From an uncultured Lachnospiraceae bacterium (GTDB taxonomy: Bacteria > Bacillota > Clostridia > Lachnospirales > Lachnospiraceae): a stretch of 10,985 bases of DNA. The position numbers were made by a program, and so were the translations under genes. The stretch lies in NCBI GenBank assembly GCA_946631935.1, contig CAMPAP010000119.1, positions 1 through 10,985 of the forward strand, written 5' to 3'. This document shows positions 7,407 through 10,985 of the stretch, piece by piece (positions within the stretch are counted from its first letter, which is position 1; each line of letters begins with the position of its first letter). Under the pieces are notes generated by a model. The model saw only the letters and a program-made list of their open reading frames with translations. It made no database searches and was not told where the DNA came from.

Positions 7407-8377
7407 CAGTTTTTTACCATTGCCAGCGAAATAAGTGAAATAAGTACCTGAAGGATCAGAAATCTGTTGACCACCTGGGTATTGGACCAGCCGTGTTTTT
7501 TTCTGAACTGATCGTGAAGCGGGGTCCTTACCCTGCTCATAAAGTTTTTGGCCTTAAAGACTCTTATGACTGTCAGCTTAACAAGACCCAGGCCTCCGTC
7601 AAACATTATGATCAGGCACAGCAGGATGTACATAAAGGGAGCGCCGGACAAAAGGATCGCTATGGCAAGGAAAACTCCGATGGCTCTCGAGCCCGCATCT
7701 CCCATAAGCACCCTTGAGGGAGTCGAATTGTACCAAAGGTACGCAAGGAGCGCCATTATCATGAAAAGGACATTGGCTCCCATTTCTATGCTTTTTCCAA
7801 GTATCATGGCAAGTGCATAGATGGACATTGTACTTGCGATGGACATTCCGCAGCACAGACCGTCAACTCCGTCACAGCAGTTGGTGACGTTGATGCTTCC
7901 CCAGACAAGCGCAATGACAAGCAGGGAAAAGATCACTCTCGGGATAGTAATATCAACGCCCACAAGAGCAAGGCGGATCGTCATTCCGTGATAATGGGTA
8001 TATGCATAGGCAAGGACCACGGAAACGCCAAGGTCCAGAATGCCTTTTTTCAGCTCTCCCCAGGGCTTTTCTGCCGAATCATCCATATATCCGGTGAGCA
8101 TACAGAGATTGATGACAAGCAGATAGATAACATATTCCAATTTTATCCTGCCGAAGATAAGGGAGACAAGTGTGAAGACAAGTATGAAGATGATACCCGC
8201 ACCTCTGTGTTTTCCGACGGATTTGTTGCCATCTACGGCAAATTCCCTTCCTCCGTCCGTAGGCAGGAACCTTTCAAAGAGCTTGATTCCTATGAAGGTA
8301 AGAAAAAATGAAAGAAGCGCCCCCACCATAACGATGGTGTTTTTTATCTCATAACTGGTGAAAAGTTCGTAAAGCAT
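7406..8377 (-). CDS. MraY-like phospho-N-acetylmuramoyl-pentapeptide-transferase
   Basis: A 323-residue polytopic membrane protein of the polyprenyl-phosphate N-acetylhexosamine-1-phosphate transferase superfamily, which links a UDP-sugar phosphate to undecaprenyl phosphate. It is closest to MraY, the enzyme making lipid I for peptidoglycan. Visible are GYMDDSAEK (96-104; Asp99, Asp100), NVTNCCDGVDGL (163-174; Asn166, Asp169, Asp172), GDAGSRAIG (226-234; Asp227) and TPLHDQFRKKHGW (285-297; His288), followed by VVNRF. These align with the invariant MraY Asp, Asn and His residues, and length and spacing match MraY (about 324 residues). Two features differ: the GTPTMGG-like segment reads GKHRGAG (55-61), and the His-His-His motif reads His-Asp-Gln. 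The usual dcw cluster neighbours are absent. It may be the housekeeping enzyme of this lineage or a paralogue with another UDP-sugar. First gene of the operon; AGAGGGA lies 4 nt before the ATG. Confidence 0.85.
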   Translation of the reverse strand: MLYELFTSYEIKNTIVMVGALLSFFLTFIGIKLFERFLPTDGGREFAVDGNKSVGKHRGAGIIFILVFTLVSLIFGRIKLEYVIYLLVINLCMLTGYMDDSAEKPWGELKKGILDLGVSVVLAYAYTHYHGMTIRLALVGVDITIPRVIFSLLVIALVWGSINVTNCCDGVDGLCCGMSIASTMSIYALAMILGKSIEMGANVLFMIMALLAYLWYNSTPSRVLMGDAGSRAIGVFLAIAILLSGAPFMYILLCLIIMFDGGLGLVKLTVIRVFKAKNFMSRVRTPLHDQFRKKHGWSNTQVVNRFLILQVLISLISLAMVKN

Positions 8378-8472
8378 ATATCCCTCTCAAACCACGTTCA
8401 TCGAATTGCCACATCACCCGGATCCAAATGAACGGGCATACCCGTCAGACCGTTTTTACGGCAAACTACAAC
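8378..8472 (-). promoter_or_regulatory. 5' leader of the six-gene operon, with two hairpins and a short upstream ORF
   Basis: The inferred leader of about 95 nt contains CCGT-AAAA-ACGG (8461-8450) and ACGGG-TATG-CCCGT (8445-8432). The ATG of a 13-codon frame (8439-8398, peptide MPVHLDPGDVAIR) sits in the loop of the second hairpin, and its stop lies 20 nt before the start of the MraY-like gene, out of frame with it. No clear ribosome binding site precedes the small frame. No known riboswitch fold was recognised. Regulation through this leader is conjecture. Confidence 0.3.
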
Positions 8473-8478
8473 TTGTAT

Positions 8479-8487
8479 ATTATACCA
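8479..8487 (-). promoter_or_regulatory. Extended -10 promoter of the six-gene operon
   Basis: On the minus strand TGGTATAAT (8487-8479) is a perfect -10 box with the upstream TG of an extended -10 element. No good -35 box lies at 16-18 bp, which extended -10 promoters tolerate. Predicted transcription start is near 8472, about 95 nt before the first gene of the operon. Confidence 0.65.
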
Positions 8488-8555
8488 TTTCAGGGCATAT
8501 AAAATCTACCAAACGTTGATCTAAAACTCATATAATCAATACACGCCCCCGACAG

Positions 8556-8588
8556 AAAAAAGGACGTTGCGTAAACGCAACGTCCTTT
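8556..8588 (-). terminator. Rho-independent terminator of tRNA-Val
   Basis: A perfect 13-bp stem (8588-8576 with 8571-8559) closes a 4-nt loop and runs into six T residues on the minus strand (8561-8556). It begins 10 nt after the tRNA 3' end. On the plus strand the stem is followed by TTTGTC, so it should act mainly leftward. Confidence 0.9.
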
Positions 8589-8598
8589 GTCATCAACA

Positions 8599-8672
8599 TG
8601 GGACCAACAGGGTTCGAACCTGTGACCTCCCGCACGTCAAGCGGACGCTCATCCCAGCTGAGCTATGATCCC
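8599..8672 (-). tRNA. tRNA-Val (anticodon GAC)
   Basis: A complete 74-nt cloverleaf can be drawn. The acceptor arms GGGATCA and TGGTCCC pair over 7 bp with one G-T wobble. The D arm is GCTC/GAGC. The anticodon stem TCCGC/GCGGG encloses loop TTGACGT with anticodon GAC, reading GUC valine codons. The T stem ACAGG/CCTGT encloses TTCGAAC, and the discriminator base is A. The 3' CCA is not encoded and must be added after transcription. The gene stands alone, with its own promoter and terminator. Confidence 0.97.
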
Positions 8673-8717
8673 GATTGCGAATTCTGCATATTAAACCGCC
8701 TCTTTCGCACAAAAGTT

Positions 8718-8746
8718 ATTATACCTTTTAGAGGCTTTTCATGCAA
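8718..8746 (-). promoter_or_regulatory. Promoter of tRNA-Val
   Basis: On the minus strand TTGCAT (8746-8741) and a perfect TATAAT (8723-8718) are separated by 17 bp. Transcription would start near 8711, about 39 nt before the tRNA. The -35 box matches the consensus only in its first three bases. Confidence 0.7.
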
Positions 8747-8795
8747 GGAATATATTCGTTTCAAGCTGACTTTAGGGCATTTTTATTTCTTTGAT

Positions 8796-8823
8796 TTGAT
8801 GTTTTCAAAAATCCAATTATAAT
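8796..8823 (+). promoter_or_regulatory. Promoter of the glycosyltransferase gene
   Basis: TTGATG (8796-8801) and a perfect TATAAT (8818-8823) are separated by 16 bp on the plus strand. Transcription would start near 8830, about 49 nt before the chosen ATG at 8879. This placement would put the GTG at 8834 almost at the transcript's 5' end, which argues against that longer start. Confidence 0.6.
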
Positions 8824-8878
8824 TATTGTTAGTGTGCTTTCCGTACGCAAAAAAATCCGCAAAAGCCGCAGGAAAATC

Positions 8879-9682
8879 ATGAGTCAAATATCAGTCATAA
8901 TCCCCACATATAACAGAGGGAAAACAATCAAAGAATCGGCAAAAAGCGTTCTTGACCAGACTTTTAAGGATATAGAACTGATAATCATTGACGATGCATC
9001 TTCGGATGATACCGAAAGCGTTGTAAAAAGCATCCGGGACGATCGTATTATTTATCATAAACTCCCGGAAAACAAAGGCGCTGCCGGAGCAAGAAATGAA
9101 GGTACAAAGCTTGCTAAGGGCGAGTTTATTGCATTTCACGACAGCGACGATATATGGCTTCCGGAAAAACTGGAAAAACAGCTTTCATATATAGAAACGC
9201 ATCCCGAATATGATATGGTCTATGGAAAAGTCAGGATTATCTCAAACGAAGGAAGCTTTGATTTTCCCAACGAAGCTGTCGAAGGAGATCTCGAGGGGCA
9301 GCTATATCCTTGGCTCTTAAGGAGAAATACCATCGATACGCCCACTATGTTCATCAGAAAAACAGCTTTTGAAGAAGCCGGGGGATTTGACGGATCTCTC
9401 AGATGCCTTGAAGACTGGGAATTTGCCTTGAGATTTTCGAAGGATCACAAAATAGGTTTTCTGAACGAAGTAGTACTTGATTCATACAAATCTGAAAACG
9501 GCGTCTCAAGAAATAAAGCCGCATATTACGAGACCCGATGTAAAATGATCGCGATGCACAAAGAAAGCATGATCAGTCTCGGTATATTCGATGAAGTGGT
9601 CATGGATGTATTTTCCCGGGCCGAAAAATCGGAAATCCTCCCCCAGGTGCAAAAATTGCTGATGACATACCTTAAAACATGA
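8879..9682 (+). CDS. Family 2 glycosyltransferase (GT-A fold)
   Basis: A 267-residue soluble or membrane-associated enzyme that transfers a sugar from a nucleotide-sugar donor. The N-terminal Rossmann-like half is typical of GT2: ISVIIPTYNR (4-13), LIIIDDASSDDT (34-45; Asp38, Asp39 for the nucleotide), NKGAAGARNEG (65-75) and FHDSDDIW (86-93), whose Asp88-x-Asp90 is the metal-binding DXD. CLEDWEFALR (176-185) holds the Glu-Asp pair expected near the catalytic base. No membrane segment is visible. The ATG at 8879 has AGGA five nt upstream and begins right at the domain. A GTG in the same frame at 8834 would add 15 mostly basic residues and has no good binding site. The LicD-family gene follows 80 nt downstream on the same strand. 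Donor and acceptor are unknown; a cell-surface glycan is the usual target for such pairs. Confidence 0.9.
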   Translation: MSQISVIIPTYNRGKTIKESAKSVLDQTFKDIELIIIDDASSDDTESVVKSIRDDRIIYHKLPENKGAAGARNEGTKLAKGEFIAFHDSDDIWLPEKLEKQLSYIETHPEYDMVYGKVRIISNEGSFDFPNEAVEGDLEGQLYPWLLRRNTIDTPTMFIRKTAFEEAGGFDGSLRCLEDWEFALRFSKDHKIGFLNEVVLDSYKSENGVSRNKAAYYETRCKMIAMHKESMISLGIFDEVVMDVFSRAEKSEILPQVQKLLMTYLKT

Positions 9683-9700
9683 GGAAAGGCAGCTTTTATC

Positions 9701-9709
9701 TGATATAAT
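9701..9709 (+). promoter_or_regulatory. Extended -10 promoter candidate before the LicD-family gene
   Basis: TGATATAAT (9701-9709) is a perfect -10 box with an upstream TG, in the 80-bp gap between the two plus-strand genes. No -35 box is seen 17 bp upstream. It would let the LicD-family gene be transcribed apart from the glycosyltransferase gene, since no terminator lies between them. Confidence 0.45.
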
Positions 9710-9716
9710 AAATAAA

Positions 9717-9742
9717 GGTCACAGAAACTCAAAACGGTCACA
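9717..9742 (+). repeat. Two direct copies of GGTCACA, 19 bp apart
   Basis: GGTCACA occurs at 9717-9723 and 9736-9742, each followed by a similar A-rich triplet. The 19-bp period is close to two helical turns, and both copies lie between the possible -10 box (9704-9709) and the start codon at 9763. This spacing would suit a regulator binding one face of the DNA, but two 7-mers are weak evidence. Confidence 0.3.
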
Positions 9743-9762
9743 AACCGCGAAAGGATAATAAT

Positions 9763-10683
9763 ATGGAGTTTCCTTACGAATATTTCAAAGCAGAGATAAT
9801 CGGTAAGACCCTGGTCTCTGAAACCATGAAAAAAGCCAGGGCTGCAACACTTGAAACCCTGTCAGAGGTGATAAACGCCATTGAAAAGAAAAACCTGCAC
9901 TACTGCGCTCTTTACGGAACTCTCCTTGGCGCGGTAAGACACGGCGGTTTCATCCCCTGGGACGATGATATTGATATCGGGATGCCCAGAAAGGACTATG
10001 ACATATTCAGGAAAACCTGTTTTGAAGACCTTCCCGAGGGTTACAATGTTCTGGATCCTTCTGAGGAATACGTGCCGGAACTTGATATTCTCAGGATCAA
10101 TAACTCCGTGGCACCAAGCGCAGATCCCGATTTCCTCAGAAAATATCACGGATGCCCCTTTGTCATCGGAATCGATGTATATCCCATAGATGCGGTACCG
10201 GATGATCCAGAGATGGACCAGGGTATCTGTGATGCCATGAGACTCATCGCAAGAGTCATGACCATCGATCTTAATATCGAAAGCGCGGGAGTTTTAGAAC
10301 TGGGTGAAAGGGAAGAAATCCTTCAGATACTGGAAAAAAGTCTTCACACCAGCTTCATGAACGACGAGACCATCCATATCGATCTTATGAGAAGCTATGA
10401 CAAACTGGCATCGGCGTTCAAAGATAAAAAGACCAAAAATGTGACCGTTTACAGGAATCATCACGACAATCCGTCCCATATATTCTCAGCTGATTCCTTT
10501 AAGACCTTAATTGATGTGGAATTTGAGAACATGACCATAAAGATTCCGGCGGATTACAACAAAGTCCTGGAAACAACCTACTCAGGATACATGAAGCCGG
10601 TCCAGTGGAAGGACACCATCCACCATTACGGATTTGAAGACCAGCAGAGACTTGTGTACGATGCTCTGGGATATATACTATAG
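9763..10683 (+). CDS. LicD-family phosphotransferase
   Basis: A 306-residue cytoplasmic protein of the LicD family (nucleotidyltransferase fold). Characterised members transfer phosphocholine or related phospho-groups from a CDP donor onto teichoic acids, lipopolysaccharide or other surface glycans. The signature spans residues 52-72: GTLLGAVRHGGF followed by IPWDDDIDI, with Asp67, Asp68, Asp69 and Asp71 for metal and catalysis. RKDYDIF (76-82) and IDVYPID (137-143) are further family features. There is no membrane segment, and the length is usual for LicD proteins. The ATG at 9763 has AAAGGA seven nt upstream. No choline-handling licA/licB/licC genes are in the window, so the donor is unknown. 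It follows a glycosyltransferase gene on the same strand and converges on flagellin, so surface polymers or the flagellum are candidate targets, by inference only. Confidence 0.9.
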   Translation: MEFPYEYFKAEIIGKTLVSETMKKARAATLETLSEVINAIEKKNLHYCALYGTLLGAVRHGGFIPWDDDIDIGMPRKDYDIFRKTCFEDLPEGYNVLDPSEEYVPELDILRINNSVAPSADPDFLRKYHGCPFVIGIDVYPIDAVPDDPEMDQGICDAMRLIARVMTIDLNIESAGVLELGEREEILQILEKSLHTSFMNDETIHIDLMRSYDKLASAFKDKKTKNVTVYRNHHDNPSHIFSADSFKTLIDVEFENMTIKIPADYNKVLETTYSGYMKPVQWKDTIHHYGFEDQQRLVYDALGYIL

Positions 10684-10702
10684 ATCAGTCATCACAAACA
10701 AG

Positions 10703-10729
10703 CAGGTTACGTGTCACGGAACCTGTTTT
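10703..10729 (+). terminator. Terminator after the LicD-family gene
   Basis: CAGGTT (10703-10708) pairs with AACCTG (10720-10725). CGT/ACG can pair inside the loop, and TTTT and further A/T residues follow. It lies 20 nt after the stop codon, as expected for a plus-strand Rho-independent terminator. Confidence 0.65.
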
Positions 10730-10738
10730 ATATTCACC

Positions 10739-10768
10739 AAAAAGAGGAGACCTTTTGGTCTCCTCTTT
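10739..10768 (-). terminator. Flagellin terminator, possibly bidirectional
   Basis: A perfect 12-bp stem (10741-10752 with 10757-10768) encloses a 4-nt loop. On the minus strand it runs into TTTTT (10743-10739), about 34 nt after the flagellin stop codon. The stem is also followed on the plus strand by T residues within its own arm (10766-10768, then CTT), so it may back up the terminator of the LicD-family gene. Confidence 0.85.
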
Positions 10769-10801
10769 CTTGCGCGTGAACTATCTAATCTTGTGTACAG
10801 A

Positions 10802-10985
10802 TTATCCGAGAAGGCTAAGAACACCCTGGTTGGACTGATTAGCCTGAGCCAGCATTGCCTGACCTGCCTGCTGAAGGATGTTCTGGTTAGAGAACTTAAC
10901 CATCTCAGTAGCCATGTCGGTATCACGGATACGGGACTCAGCTGCTGTGGTGTTCTCAGCGACGTTGTCAAGGTTTGCGATGGTA
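10802..10985 (-). CDS. Flagellin, C-terminal 60 residues (cut by the window end)
   Basis: The minus strand encodes the conserved D0/D1 C-terminus of bacterial flagellin, the filament subunit exported through the flagellar type III apparatus. Visible are NTTAAESRIRDTDMATEM (11-28 of the fragment), then VKFSNQNIL, QQAGQAMLAQANQ and the terminal NQGVLSLLG before TAA at 10804-10802. The heptad-like pattern that packs the D0 coiled coil is intact. Codon choice looks more biased than in the neighbours (for example repeated CAG, AAC and GCT), as expected for a very abundant protein. The start and the variable middle lie outside the window, so length and subtype cannot be judged. The gene faces the LicD-family gene tail-to-tail across two terminators. 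Confidence 0.95.
   Translation of the reverse strand, partial: TIANLDNVAENTTAAESRIRDTDMATEMVKFSNQNILQQAGQAMLAQANQSNQGVLSLLG

Noticed and set aside
8599..8672. tRNA-Val as an integration site for a mobile element
   Set aside because: No integrase gene and no repeated copy of the tRNA 3' end were seen in the window.
8598..8822. Plus-strand open frame starting MGPTGFEPVTSR
   Set aside because: Its first 25 residues are the antisense of tRNA-Val, a well-known false protein in annotations; the rest is intergenic and holds promoters.
10714..10971. Minus-strand open frame of 85 codons at the right edge
   Set aside because: It overlaps the flagellin C-terminus in a different frame and runs through the terminator; the flagellin frame matches its family residue by residue.

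Overview
The window looks like a piece of a motile, low-to-mid GC Clostridia chromosome, most likely Lachnospiraceae (a Butyrivibrio-like lineage). This is an inference from the flagellin C-terminus, the divergent MraY-like protein, the Fe-S helicase fused to a PD-(D/E)XK nuclease domain, and GGAG-type ribosome binding sites. No rRNA or lineage-specific marker is present to fix the genus. I saw no phage genes, insertion sequence or CRISPR array.

Layout. (1) Positions 1-371 hold no convincing gene. The stretch is AT-rich and contains a perfect DnaA box, two weaker copies beside it, a 16-bp perfect palindrome and a possible leftward promoter. (2) Positions 373-8487 form one leftward (minus-strand) transcription unit of six genes with touching or overlapping ends. 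In transcription order they are a MraY-like lipid-carrier phosphotransferase, a GreA/GreB-family elongation factor, a CPBP intramembrane protease, a multi-pass GT-C-like membrane protein, an acyltransferase-3 membrane protein, and a nuclease-helicase of the XPD/DinG type. An extended -10 promoter lies in front (8479-8487), followed by a leader of about 95 nt with two small hairpins and a 13-codon upstream ORF. A hairpin terminator lies behind (373-409). (3) Positions 8556-8746 carry a single minus-strand tRNA-Val(GAC) with its own promoter and strong terminator. (4) Positions 8796-10729 are a rightward pair encoding a family 2 glycosyltransferase and a LicD-family phosphotransferase, with promoter candidates and a terminator. 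(5) Positions 10802-10985 hold the C-terminal 60 residues of a flagellin, transcribed leftward and cut by the window end, with its own terminator.

How the genes may work together. Four of the six operon products are membrane proteins. Three of these (PNPT-type phosphotransferase, GT-C-like protein, acyltransferase) belong to families that build or decorate lipid-linked or cell-surface glycans. The glycosyltransferase/LicD pair on the other strand belongs to the same kind of chemistry and lies tail-to-tail with flagellin. The elongation factor and the nuclease-helicase have no obvious link to the envelope and may simply share the promoter. The points most worth following are the DnaA-box cluster at the left edge, the motif departures in the MraY-like protein, the nuclease-helicase fusion in an envelope operon, and the possible link between the glycosyltransferase/LicD pair and flagella or surface polymers.
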